In this document: piece by piece, positions 45,011-57,254 of the stretch
Numbering within the stretch: the stretch's first letter is position 1
Layout of the letters: each line of letters begins with the position of its first letter
Source of the DNA: Acheta domesticus
Lineage: Eukaryota > Arthropoda > Insecta > Orthoptera > Gryllidae
DNA length: 64,000 bases
Direction of reading: 5' to 3'
Assembly (NCBI GenBank): GCA_031308135.1
Contig: JAHLJT010008446.1
Location: forward strand, 167,110,887-167,174,886
Translations under genes and position numbers: made by a program
The notes under the pieces: generated by a model
Told to the model about the DNA's origin: nothing
What the model saw: only the letters and a program-made list of their open reading frames with translations
The model's database searches: none

Positions 45011-47286
45011 CCAAATGCGATATAGTTGCTCAGCATCCAAGACCAAGTATAAAAAGGAGATAGATCTTTTCCCTATCGCATTTGATCACAATTTAAAACA
45101 GTTAATAAAACGTTATTTCAGACTAAGTGGTCAAAGCAGTATTTATCCATGTTGAGTGTATTTAAACGGTCAAAAACCTAAGACTCAGAAAATTTGAAAA
45201 TCAGAAATTTGTTGTGATGCATATTTATGCTTCTATTTCCTATCCAACTCTTACACACTTAAACATTGCCAGAGACTTGGAACTAAGTAGAGGTGGCAAT
45301 ATTTGTTCCCTGTATGGTAACATTGCCACTTTGCGTGCTTTTAATAAATAATAAAATCTTTCAAATTATGGAAGCTGTGACTTCAATATTTTGAAGAAAC
45401 ATTTTACTTTTGTTGAGGATTAAATTGTCAAAACAATTATTGTGAAAATTGATACAACAGAATAGAACTTTAAAAGAAACAAAGATGTGACAATGTTACC
45501 CTCTGTTATCTTATAACAGTTTATTACAAAATATTTCAGAAAGGAGTATTTGGTATCTCCTTAACACAGAATTACTAAAGAACAATGCAAAACTTGACAG
45601 ACAAGATAAGAGCCTCTTTACAAAAAATACAATACAAATTATCAGCAACAAATACTGAACACACAAAAGTACAGAAATGTGTAGGTAGAGCAATCAACAA
45701 TTTTCAACACATTTATACAGTATTTTAGGACCAGCAAGAAAAAGGTACTTTTACACATTACAATTACAACAAGAAATGACAGAACCTCTACAATAGACAG
45801 TTCTCTTTAAACAATAATACATAATTAATATGCTATTAATAGTTACGAAAAGTTTCATTTGAAATATTTAACCTGAAAAAGGGCAAGGTTAGAAAACATT
45901 CCAAAAGGTAGCCTTGTTCATGGTTTCGCTCAGGGTGTTCACTTCACCAACAATACTGAATAAATTCAAGTTACCAAATGCTTTCATAACAAACGTTTTA
46001 CCAAATTTACGATTATTTCGCTCCACATATGTGCACAGAAGCTACGTTTTACCTTTCAAACAGAAGCCTGATTATTAAATGCTGTAGTGAGAGGTGCCAA
46101 TGCGACCTTCTACACCTAACGGTGCGACCTTTTGCCGCCAGATGATATGAGTCAGGCTCACACATACAGCTCAGGAGTGCGTTTCCAACACAGGGCAGCA
46201 CATCTCCGGAGCTAGTGGATGCGTTAAATGTGCCCGGAATTCTTATCCCTTATGGCACGTCGCAGTTCTTTTCCACGCCAGGCCGCCTTTGCGGGTCAAC
46301 TAGCCATGGAAAATTAAGCACATAAACCCAGCCGAGAACTCCAGCGTCTCTCTGAAGTGCTGAAATCTGTGAACATTAAATACGGAGTACTAATTTCACT
46401 GGAAAATAGCAGTTCTGGCTACTAGCTTGCCAAATTACAGAAGTGCACTGAAAATACAAACAAAGCATGAGAAACAAGCATTAAAAACTGAGTGAATGCA
46501 CATAGTAATCAATTTAAGTAATCAAGAACCATGAGCACCAAAACAGTCATACACTGAAATAAAAGAGCTAATCCATGAACAAGCACTGGCCAAGCAAAAC
46601 ACAATAAACTAGAATCCCATGCTGGGATTGCGCCAGAGCACCTGCACTACAGCGCGCTCAGGTACGACGCAACAAATAATGGGCCAAAACGATAGCAAGA
46701 GAGTCCAAGAGAGACCAAAACAGACCAGTTAAAATGAACGCGCGAGGCGTATTTATGTATTTTTCCAATCTTGTATTCATGCGCTGCACTATTTTGCAGC
46801 AGGCGCTGACTGTTTAACGTCGAATAAATGTACTACAGCGTGAATGAGGCGCTAATACCTCTTGGTAGAGATTTCAAGTACCATAGCACAGAAATATAAA
46901 CGAGCTATAGAAGCTCTATGCAATACAAAAAGTACTAACATGGCAAAGAACTATTATGAAAAGTCATGGAACACTAAGCTGTTTAACAAGTGACATACGC
47001 TAGCATAGAACGTCTAGAATCATAGGAGATATAGCTCAAGTACAAGAAATCAATACATGTATAAACTTAATGTTATTACAAAGTAGGTTTTTTTAGGAAG
47101 TTATATAATAGATATTACATTGTATCATTCCAAATGTTGTTGTTACAATGTTTTTAAGAGTTATAAACTGTAGTAAGCATCATTAATTAATAAAATAATT
47201 GAATGACTAGTAATTAAATTTAATTCAATTAATGATGCTTTATATATCAATATGAAATGCCTTTATTAATGACCATAAACACTCAG
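45011..47286. other. A-rich interval, nothing recognised
   Basis: About 2.3 kb without domain or repeat partner. 46090-46350 is somewhat GC-richer. Chance frames do not exceed ~60 codons. Confidence 0.45.
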
Positions 47287-48130
47287 GGGAAGGTCGGGTA
47301 ATATCGGATAGTGGGTGGTATCGGACAAAAGCAGTTTAGAGCATTCGGCACTGTTAGTACGTGTCACAATGTCAGTATGTTCCTGGAAACGAATTAGCTT
47401 TGCATACGCCATATTGGGTGAATACATTAATCAGTTTGGTTATTGCGACACGTGTTACTCTTTTTGTATGTTGTCCAGTGTACGAAGATAACTTTGGAGC
47501 TTTGAAACTTCTCTTAGGATAAGTTTAATTATATTCAACTGTGACGAATATGTTTTCTAAGGTTTTTGTTTCGTTACAGCAGTACAGGGTCGTTTTTACA
47601 CGTACGTATATCTGTGTTGTATTCTTCTTAAGGTTGAGTGTCGTTCGGGTAGTATCGGACAAAGTAGAATCAGATGGTACCAGACAGTTACTTCTTCGTC
47701 TTCTCTTTATTTTTCCGTATTTTTTGTGTGTAGGTTATTAGGAGGTAATATTCGAATACTAATGTGGATTTTGTCCGTGTTTCAGGAAACTATGGGTAAA
47801 ATTCTTGGGAAATGGGAGAAAATAATATGAAAATAGCCATTGTGAAGGTCATTTGAAAAGGAAACCCCTTCAAAAATGATAGTTGTGAAGCTATAAAATG
47901 AACATAAAAGTTCAATATTTCTCACGAAACTCACGCAATTTTCGTTTTAATTTTTTAATTCAAGAAGTGTTCTTTTCCAATGAAAACAGGTACTCGTTTT
48001 TTTGTATAATGTAATGTTTGTCTCGATAGGGAGTGTATCCTTGGTGAATAGCTGTGATAAAAACTCCGTTAAAATATTTTACCATTATTTCTTTAGTTGT
48101 CCGATACCATCCTCCACTTTTCAGACATGT
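47287..48130 (+). mobile_element. Non-autonomous DNA element, TATCGGACA type
   Basis: The left end reads CAGGGGAAGGTCGGGTAATA, then GTGGTATCGGACAA. Near 48090-48115 the inverse TTGTCCGATACCATCCTCCAC appears, so subterminal repeats face each other. Two inverted partial copies lie in the window (42345-42594 for the left end; 34325-34495 for 47690-47870). No transposase was recognised. The CAG-start and repeated GGTAAT/GGACA phrases recall pogo-type elements, but this is a guess. Confidence 0.7.
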
Positions 48131-48289
48131 AAATTGTCAACGATTTTTACTACCTCCAAATAAATATATTATTTTACTTTCAAACCAAACAGCTTTGATA
48201 GAAGGCGTGAGAAAGATATTGAAGTTTCATATTCTGTATTTCACGAATAATTTTAATTAACCTTAAGAAATATTTAAAGCTAAGGTGGC

Positions 48290-49210
48290 CATCCGACCTT
48301 TCCCTAAATCTACCTAGATTTAACAAACTTGATGTTACAAGAACTACACAAAGACTGCATCAAAATCGGGCTAAACATGAACCTTCCTGAAACAAAATTG
48401 ACGACAAATGATATTCAGAACATAATTTATTTACATTCTGTCAACATTGAATACATACGAGAGTATATATACTAGAACAATTACTTTGTTTCGACAACAG
48501 AATGAAAGAAGAAATATACAGAAGACATCCATTAGGACGGTCGAAATTTGGTGCCTATCATGTATCCCTTTTAAAAAAAGTGAGCTTAAGGATAAAAAAA
48601 AGCCATCATGAATACCTGTATACTACTAACACTGGTGTACGGTGCACTAGTGCTTTCACAAACAAACAAAATGTCACTCGTGGCCGGCCCGGACAGCCGA
48701 GGTCGCTAAAGCTTAAGAGCCGTTGCTGCCTCATGTCTGAAGGGTTGCGTATGTGAATCCCGCCCAGGGCATAGATGGTTATGTGTGTCCGTTAACCGTT
48801 ACCTATACCTCCATAATTACTTACAGTTGTCGCTATATAACCATAGTAGTTAAAAAGCGATTTTAAATATGTAAAACAAAATGTCACTCGTAAGATGCGA
48901 ACGCAAGACGGAGAGAAAGATGGAGAGAATAACATCGAGATATATTAAGAAGCGACGAATCTTTAAGAAACGGTTATAAAAGATGTAGTGCAATAATTCA
49001 GAAAAACTGAAATGGAGATTGGTAGGACAAGTGACAAGTGTCTCTGGGGTAAGAATAACAAAGATGGGCAGCTACAACATTCTGAAACCCAAGATTTGGA
49101 TGGAGATGGCAGGGAAGACAAAGAACGTGAAGAGATTCATGTGTGGTGTCGTGCAGCACGAATTAGAGAAGTAAGGAGAGGTATTATAGAGAAGATTTCG
49201 CCCTAGGTGT
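48290..49210 (+). mobile_element. RTE-clade LINE remnant split by a SINE
   Basis: Plus-strand pieces follow the RTE C-terminal order: LLQELHKDCIKIGLNMNLPE (about 48335), NIIYLHSVNIEYIREYIY (48420), a segment ending KKAIMNTCILLTLVYGALV-like residues (48595-48650, shifted), then after the SINE KMERITSRYIKKRRIFKKR (48915) and EKLKWRLVGQVTSVSGVR (49000), equivalent to the KWRWAGHV end motif. It lacks the catalytic RT core. Confidence 0.6.
48682..48873 (+). mobile_element. tRNA-derived SINE, family 1, with 18-bp target duplication
   Basis: The head GACAGCCGAGGTCGCTAAAG and B-box-region GTGAATCCCGCCCAGGGC match the SINE at 4010-4196. AAACAAAATGTCACTCGT is present on both sides (48664-48681 and 48874-48891), the long duplication expected of LINE-driven insertion. 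The B box is damaged (GTGAATCCC for TTCGAATCCC), so internal transcription may be weak. It lies inside an RTE remnant, whose NKQNVTR frame resumes after the insertion. Confidence 0.85.
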
Positions 49211-50740
49211 GTGATGTGATTGGTGTATGTATGTATATTTCGATTCGTGTGTTTCGAATTGATATTGAATATATGTATTGCGTGCTAATCGATGTGTGAT
49301 ATGTTGCTGTTGCTCATGTAATGATATTGTTAATGGACCTTCACATGATGATATATGTGTGTAAGGAATATTTTTGTTAACGCTTTGTTAACTCTAAAAC
49401 ACTGAATCAGAGAACATGACCTGCATTTTGATTAAACATTGTGGTATTTCAAAAATTACACATATGTAATAGTTTCAAATAAGATTTTTAGATACTTTAG
49501 ATATTATTAGAAATCTTAAACGTTTTTGTGTAAGTAAGCTCATAGTCAGCATTTTCAGAAACACTCAAACATTTTCAGTAAAAAACATCTCATTTTCTAC
49601 CGAAAATTTTAATATGAAAATAGGTTTTGTTTTACGATATTTTGAAAGTGATATTTCAATTGAATTATTATGGGACGAAAAAAATTGAATAAATATACCG
49701 GTTTGTTGATCAAACAACATTCTCTCAGTATAAATATTACAGGAAAGAAAATTAAACCATGAAAGAACTTTAACCTACTCTAATAACAATTTATTTAAAT
49801 CGACCCTTAGCTAAACATGGTTTTGTTAATCAATATCAAGACAATAATTTAATTGAGACATGCGTGAAAATAATTTAATTGAGAGGGCATTTTCAGTCAC
49901 TCATGCATCTCATCTTTATCCTAATACTTCCATAATATTTTGTCATGCCGGTAACTTTGCATGTGTGTGATGTGCGTGCAATCCCTCTGTGAGTGTAATT
50001 TGATTAGATCCCTGAACCCAGAAGAATGAAACAACCCCGAAAATGGGGCCACGGGCTTTCATGGGCATGGTGTAACTGTGGCTTTTAATTGTTTAGCAAC
50101 GAGATGGGCCAGTCAACCAGTCAACTGAAAATAAGCACTTGAAAAACTTCGCTTTTCATTGTTTGCACTAATGGCCGACTCTCCGGTAACAAGTGAAAAT
50201 GGAGACTGCCGCTTGACTGGGCCTCGGATTTGCAAAAAAAAAAAATACTATTTTAGTATGTTTGCAAAAGGCAACACCTCTCTACAGAGGCTCGCTCAAA
50301 TCAAGGGTCTCGCATTAGGAAACGGGCCCGCATTTGCGTACTTTTCTCTATATATTAAATCGAAATTGAAATGAAAATTAACGAAGAAGAAAGCATTTCT
50401 GCGACATGTTCTGTGCCACAGCTTCATCAGGGAATCAAGAAACAAGAAACTGTGGCAATTAATACAGATGGTATCACGATTGCTCGCTCGATTTCATTTT
50501 CATCTCTTTTAATGAGACGGCGGATATGAAATGATTTACCGCTTAATTCTTCGAATTAACCCTCGAGCAGGCGCACTTTATGTAGTCACACAGTGCGCGC
50601 TTTGCACTCCGTGTAACATCTGTTTATAGAAATCAAGTACAACATTATTGAACTTGTTTAGAATAACTGTATGTTATAACATTAGGAATTATCTTTTTTA
50701 TTTCTGCAACTACTTTTTTAAATCTTGTACATAATTTTAA
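49211..50740. other. AT-rich interval with one dispersed repeat
   Basis: 49757-49852 repeats 51337-51428 (GAAAGAACT.TAACCTACTC, TAAACATGG, AATCA.TATCAAGACAATA). The second copy lies in the hAT at 51234-52645, so this is likely a fragment of that family. 50160-50374 has a 71-codon frame of unknown meaning. Confidence 0.5.
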
Positions 50741-51160
50741 ATTGTGCCTCGTGGCTCAAGAAAGTCGCTCGCCAAGTCGCTCGCCTTTCACCAATGAGGT
50801 CCGGGTTCGATTCCCATCTATCTCATGTAATATTTGTTCGAACAAAACGAGTCTACCCGCTGTGCAAGGGCTAGCCCAACCCCTGTGAAGTGCCCTAAAC
50901 CCTGTCCACATCCTCATTACTTCCCAATTCTAACCGCTGGGTAGTGACCCAGAGAAGCGTGCGCGGAGATGCTACCTGGCGGTTTTCTTGACAACTAACG
51001 AGTGACAATGACATGTAATGGAGGATTACGCCCAGCAGTGCGCAGTAATGGAGGATTCCTCTGAGAAGCGCAAAGCGTTCAACGTCCCGAAAAGGACTGA
51101 GGGATGCGTTGCGTCAAATGCAGACGCAACAAATGTTAAAAAATAAATTTAAAAAATGTG
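50741..51160 (+). mobile_element. tRNA-derived SINE, family 2 (~420 bp)
   Basis: The head CTCGTGGCTCAAGAAAGTCG leads to a strong B box GGTCCGGGTTCGATTCCC at about 50801. A long body follows (AAGTGCCCTAAACCC, GTAGTGACCCAGAGAAGC, CAACGTCCCGAAAAGGACTG) and an A-rich tail. ACTTTT(TT)AAATCTTGTAC before the head resembles ACTTTTAAAATCTTGTACGT after the tail, a diverged target duplication. Confidence 0.8.
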
Positions 51161-51233
51161 ACTTTTAAAATCTTGTACGTAAACTTATGTGACATCAAAA
51201 TGTTTTAGACAGTGTTAGAACCTGTGATACAGT

Positions 51234-52645
51234 CAGGGCCGGTTTAACGACCTGCGGGGCCTGTGGCACTTTTATCGTGCGGGGCCCCTTTTAGTAATTT
51301 TTCTAATATTTTCAAGTCCTAGTTTAGCGCGTGGTGTATGAAAGAACTCTAACCTACTCTGATTACAATTTATTTAAATAGACCCTTATCTAAACATGGC
51401 ATTGTTAATCAGTATCAAGACAATACTGTACACGTAAAAAAAGGTCTAAAATTTAAGTATATAAATACTCGAATCCAGTTACGAGTACTCTGGGACAAGT
51501 TCTGGGTCAATATTGGGACATTTGTACATTTTATATTACAGAATTATGATTTTGCAATCTAAAGCAAAAATTCAGTGTCTAGTAGACCTCAAAGTCTAAA
51601 AAATGAATGCTTACAGTTAAAAGGAAATATTTTTCATTTTATTTATCAATAATTACAGACAATTTGAAAACAGTATCAAATCGATAATAGTTCAATCATC
51701 CGATAATACTTCAAATAATGGATCCTTACGGTTTTATTCCTATATTAATGAAATGTTGAACACGTAACCTTCAAAACAAGAAAAAAGTGAAAGGATCCAT
51801 TATTTGAAGTTTTAACGGAAGATATGCTATAGCAGATAAACTAAATCACGTCAAATTCTGGTTGATTCAAAATGTTAAAATATTGAATATAAATATAATT
51901 TGAAATATTTATAATATAAAATATAAATCAAAATATAAAATTGAAACAAATATATTTTTTAAAATATTAAATTATAAACATTTAACAAAATGACAATGTG
52001 ATTAATTTTCAATTTTGATTGAACTTTGTTTATCTAATCAAACGTTGACGCAAATTTGCAGTAGAAAACTCATCGAATATTATTTTTGTTTCAATTTTTT
52101 TACGTATTCAATTTTCAGTAGTCGTGTTCAATACTCATCAAAGAAGGATTCTTCGGTCGTGTTTGAGTCATACTGGCTTTCATTTCACTCTAATTTCGTC
52201 TTCATCATATTAATGAGTGATTGTATTACGAGTGAGAGCAGTAAATTTGATATCGTTATTTGAAATTGTGCGGATAAAGCTTCAATACTCAAAGAAACAT
52301 TTACGCGATAGAAGCGAACATAAGAGAATCAGCTGATTCTTTTCGGATTGTAATGTATGCAGTAACAATGTATCCAAACTAACAAACCAAAAAAATCTCA
52401 AACTGTTGCATTTTAAAACTAAAACAGTGTCATTTTCAGCATTGAAATTTAACATTTAACACCATTGCACATATACTTTGGTTTCAGTCGTTTTTTACAG
52501 TAGGTTCACAAAATTCATAACGACAAAACTTGTTTTCCTTCGCTAGTGAGACATTTTTGAATTCTGTGCTTTAGAGAGCGCGAGGCCCCAAAAAGCGTGG
52601 GGCCTGTAGCACGTCCTACATGTGCTACTTGGATAAATCGGGACT
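51234..52645. mobile_element. hAT-like element in the piggyBac 3' end
   Basis: The ends CAGGGCCGGTTTAACG and (inverted) AGTCCCGATTTATCC are similar, and subterminal GGGGCCTGTGGCAC / GGGGCCTGTAGCAC segments mirror GTGCGGGGCCCC / GAGGCCCC. GATACAGT is duplicated exactly (51226-51233, 52646-52653). The 1412-bp interior is AT-rich with no transposase recognised. Removing it joins the last codons of the piggyBac frame. Confidence 0.8.
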
Positions 52646-54260
52646 GATACAGTGATAAACACATTTTGCGTGCTGTTTGCAAGTGAATTGTCCACACATT
52701 TGACACCTTAGTGTTGTTGTATTCTTCACCCGCTTCCTGCATTTGCCACGTTTTCTGTTTGATTCTTTGGTCTCATCTTTGCTATACTGACTAAGAATAT
52801 TACGAATATTTAGAAAAACTGAAGAAATGTTTGCTCTTCTAACCATATGTGTTTCAAACAATAATATCAAATTGTGCAACAAATTTCTGCGACTTTTCAC
52901 GAGTCTGGCGTGATGCCTTTCAATTGCATTCACACTTTGCAATATCCAAAAATCTAAAGAAGAGAGACATTGACCACCTTCTAGTTATTCTTGACAAGGA
53001 ATAACAACTGAACATCTGATCCATAGTATCCACTCCTCCTTTTGTAGCGTTATAAATCATGGTGATACTTGGTTTTCTCGTATCACAGTCAATGATTGTG
53101 CTGCTTGTCATTCATTATTGAAAGAAGCACGACCGCTCTACTTTTCTTTGGTACATAAGAAACTAGAGTAAAATAGTTCTGGAACCCTAGAGTAGATGAT
53201 TCTACTTCTTGTGTTTTGTTAGGTAGAAACTCTGGAACTATTTCTTTTGTGTTTTATTCACAGACCCAACTGTTGTGAAATCAAAATCCAAGAGCCGTTT
53301 TAACAAAGAACGGAAGGTGTAGTAATTTTCTGTGTCACCTTCTGTTGATCTTATGTATAACCTGAAATTGGTCTTACCACAATATCATTCATAGAAACTG
53401 ACACTTGGTAAGGGCTCCCATCCTTCTTCTTTTCTCAGTCCACTTCTATGTTCCCAGTATAAAACGTTTTAGCGCACCGAAGGCGTAAATCTTAGTCCGT
53501 AGCGTGCAGGTTTGTTCGGAATGTACTGAACAAAACCACACCTTCCTATGAATGGGTGAAGTATTTCATCCTCTGTGTCAAATTCACTTAAGCAGCGAGC
53601 TTATCGCTTTCGTGATGAGCATGTCTCGTTTCCTGGTCAACACATCTGTTGGACCGCAAATAAAACAAAAATTTTTTGTAGCTAAAAGCGGCCCTCACAA
53701 TTTGCATCCCACAAACTGTGACACATTTGCATTTGCAATTTGTTTCCATCGTTTGCTACAGCTCCTGGACATTAGCATGCTGCTCTTTCTTCGTCCCAAT
53801 CAAATAAAGCAAGACAATCTCCGCTAAATTTCCGTCGTATCTGTTTATTGACAATATCTTTCGCGAGAATACTGGATTTCAAGTTTCTTTTTGTAATTCA
53901 CATGTACATTGCAGTCTTTTTATGATTCCGAGGTCTGTAAACGTGATAAATGCAGAAATTTCATTCAGAGCGTCCTTAGCGGACAATTTTAGTCCTGATA
54001 ACACTTTCACTTTCTTTATGTAACGTTGGACAGAGGTCTCGTATGCCAAATGTAACTTTTATCCTTGCCTGTTGAGAAGTTATTTCCTTTACGGCAATTG
54101 TTAGAAATTTCCCTTTCACTATCGTCAGGTAGTTACGAATTACTTACATAATCATCTTCTTCAATTACGTTATCGCCGCTGGCCGAACTCCTCTAAACAT
54201 ATTTCAAGTTCATCATCCGACAGCTTTTGAATAAATCGTTGAATATCTTCATTCTTCACA
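52646..54260 (-). pseudogene. piggyBac transposase, decayed
   Basis: Read on the minus strand: an acidic start near 54250 (IQRFIQKLSDDELEICLEEF); middle blocks with shifts (near 53290, YYTFRSLLKRLLDFDFTTVG, as in the piggyBac FTS..L...L......GT region); then the frame 53111-52920 with MIYNATKGGVDTMDQMFSCY and SRITRRWSMSLFFRFLDIA. The C-terminal cysteine-rich domain follows in 52942-52646 (LRCQMCGQFTCKQHAKCVYH). The YN..KGGVD..DQM motif is diagnostic for piggyBac. Many stops. The hAT at 51234-52645 cuts the last codons; after its removal the protein ends HCITGSNTV. Confidence 0.85.
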
Positions 54261-54860
54261 TAATAAAACGAGGAACATTGGAAATCAAAAATAATTGCAT
54301 ACCTCATTACATAATGGTGTCGAGTTATTGGAGTAAGTGAGTACAATCAGAATCTACTATCAGCCACGAGAAAAGAACTTGACAAGTATACTTATATCAG
54401 GCACAAAGATTTCTCACTTGAAAAAAAAAATAAGTGAAGAACTTACCATGTCAATGTGTTTTTGAGGGTTGGGAACGAGGCCACGCATTGCAATATCTCT
54501 TGAATGGACGCAGTATGATCTGTTGCGAGAAACGTCTGTTTTCAGACTGAAGCGCTACGGGTGGGTTTCAGTATCATGCTGACTCACTGGAGCGGACACG
54601 CATGGCATGGAGTACAACGGACAGCGACAGGCTGCGGCAGGACGCGTCAGGAGACTGCTCTCATTATGTTGCTCATTCCAACACTATTCCATGACTGACC
54701 CTCTGCTGTTGGAATACTCCCCGTGGTCAGCTCCGAAATTTTCCGTTAAAATACCTGAGGCAAATACTTGTGTAGCTTAATCTTTTTGGCGCGAAATATC
54801 TTCACACTTTACGTGACGTGTCTGTAGTTATATTACTTAATGTGATGATTTTGTAGATTT
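54261..54860. other. Interval between two transposase remnants
   Basis: No gene recognised. Part may be 5' piggyBac sequence. Confidence 0.4.
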
Positions 54861-54863
54861 GCA

Positions 54864-56830
54864 ATGGAAGTTTGTGACGTGCAGGACGTGAACATACAGG
54901 AAGCAAATGTTCTGATATAGAAGGTAAAATTACTTCATTTTGTACCTGAAAGTATCTGATTCTGGAAGAAACCTTTCTTTTTTCCGGTAATATATTATAT
55001 ACTATAAAATGCTATAAATGAGAAATTAGTAGTGTTTTATTTTAAATGTAGATCCAGCAGTTGATACAGATAAGAAGAGGGATTTTCAAGCAAATGAAGA
55101 ATCGCTGTCATCAGAAGAATTTGAAGAAAGACGGAAAAGAACAAGAAAACGGGTCAGACAATAATGGAAAAAAAGAGGGCTAAGAAACTGAGAGATACAG
55201 GAAAAGTGTACGTAGGATGAAATGGTGTTCAGAAACAAGCGAAGGGTTTGCAGTCCAATGTGTATAGTTGTAGATATGATTATTAAACTATTTCAGGAAA
55301 AGAGGGTACACAAATATGTAAAGAACTTAGGAATTTAGGATCATGAAATCTCCAAAATCGTTTATTAGTGCATGTATGGATGTGTCAGCCGAAACGATTG
55401 CCAAACTATGCACGATCCCACAAGGCGGTACGCATTGTTCTCAAGCTCAAAGGCACAAGAGTATGAATTTTTTTTCTCAAAACATTAAATATCAGCCAAA
55501 CGAGACATGATAAGTTATTGAAGAGTAGACATTCTGTAGATGTCCCTCCAACAGATAGGCAAGGAAAGTGCATATCTTTCAATAAGATTTCTAAAAATGA
55601 CATTACAATGGTGAAGCAACACATTCGATTGTTGCCCAAGTAAGCGAGTCACTATTCTAGACATTGAAATCCCCATACACAAACCTCTTTGGGGATCTAA
55701 ATGTCCTAAAGACGCATGACCTGTATTTAGAGTTTTGCAAGAAAGGACACATACAAATACGTGTTAAGGAGATCAACATTTGCAAGGAAATAGTACTTTT
55801 ATAGACAAATATTCAACACATATTCAATTTAAAGTTTAAGGGGCCTCACAGTGACACATGTCTTACTTGTGATATGCTAGAAATTAAAATCAAGAATTGT
55901 GACGACATGCACGAGATAGAAAGAAGTAAGAAAATAAGGAATGCGATTTGCGACGACAGAGAAAGCCAGAACAGCGAAAGTAATGCTAAACAAGTGGCAA
56001 AAGAGAATTCTACAAATGAAGACATTGATTTTCAATATACATTACCTACACCAATGTTATAAAGTAGTCCAGTCCTATCCAGTAGTACCTTTGACAGTTA
56101 AGGACATACAATTTCGCCATTCACGACCTTGCTAATGGCAGTGCTACTACGCTATTGTGGCGTGAAAGAGGGGCCTCAAGAGGACCACAAGAAATTGGAT
56201 CCTGTTTAGTTAAGGATATCTTCCTACTTCTACAAATCATCTCCTTGCTTTTAGTAATAATGGTCCAGGACATAACAAAAAAAAAAATATCATAATGTTC
56301 TGGATGTATTTATTACAAAATACATCTATACAGACTGGGGATCATAGGTTTCATACCTATTTGGAATGTGGAAGACTTCGAACAAATTAAAAAGGCAAAG
56401 GAATATGATCAGTATGTGTTTATATCAGATGACTGGATTAAGGTTGTGACAAGTTCCAGCCAAAAATTTAGTGTCATACGCATGGCAACAGATGATTTTT
56501 ATCAGTAGAACCTACGAATGGCCTGGTCACAGACAATCTTAAAGGGATGTGCAATATTCAAAGGCTTCATCTAGAAAACGATAATTCATGCACACACTAT
56601 TACACGAGTATTCTAAACGAAAACATAGGAATCAGTGGACATCTGGAAAGTCAAGAAAGGACGACCACGCTCATACGTACAGTTACAGTCACTGTATGAA
56701 TCACCGCTTGCAATAACAACTGCGATGTATAGGAATCTACAGCAGTTACTTCAGTTTGTACCTCCCATCCACCAACAGTTGTGCAGAGATATGACACAAA
56801 AACGAAAAATAAAGTGCAGCAAGATGTCAT
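54864..56830 (+). pseudogene. Decayed DDE-type transposase of an insect-wide family
   Basis: Plus-strand blocks in several frames: KKRAKKLRDTGKVYVG (about 55165); DRQGKCISFNKISKNDITMV then RLLPK.ESHYSRH (55555-55660); a long frame 55874-56062 preceded by NLKFKGPHSDTCLTCDMLEI and ending NEDIDFQYTLPTPML; then GVKEGPQEDHKKLDP and LAFSNNGPGHNKKKNI (56250), WMYLLQNTSIQTGDHRF (56310). The CxxC pair, TLPTP and (S)DN.GGQN(K) motifs recall a multi-copy insect protein family that I believe is transposase-derived; its superfamily name is uncertain. The key DN is read as NN. Stops abound. Confidence 0.6.
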
Positions 56831-57250
56831 GATGAGCCCAGAGCAGACTGTTGCGAAGACACTACATGGAATTCAATGTAAATTTCCTTTTCTATCACTG
56901 TTTCATTATAGTTATTAAACTCGTTCGCAATGTCAAACCTGTCTTTTCAGTTCACTTCCAACCTAATATGCTCAAATTGATTTTTCAAAAATTGGAAAAA
57001 TGGAAATTTTTGACATGTCTCTCACGTCGTTAATATTTGCATTAGCGGGGATTTGTTCACATTATTATATTTACAAGTACATGTGCTTTAAATAATGTCA
57101 AGTAAAGTTTCTCGAAAACACAACCGTTTTCTGTGAAACTAGATCAAAATTCTAAATTTAATGAAGGTAGAAGCTATTGATGTTTTAAGTTTTTTTATCT
57201 TTGTCTATAGAGTTAAATTTTTCTTTAAAAAAATGTATTTCTATTTATTT
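56831..57250. other. AT-rich interval, nothing recognised
   Basis: No domain or repeat partner seen. Confidence 0.4.
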
Positions 57251-57254
57251 TCGT

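Noticed and set aside
53552..53827. 91-codon plus-strand frame
   Set aside because: Antisense to the piggyBac transposase remnant.
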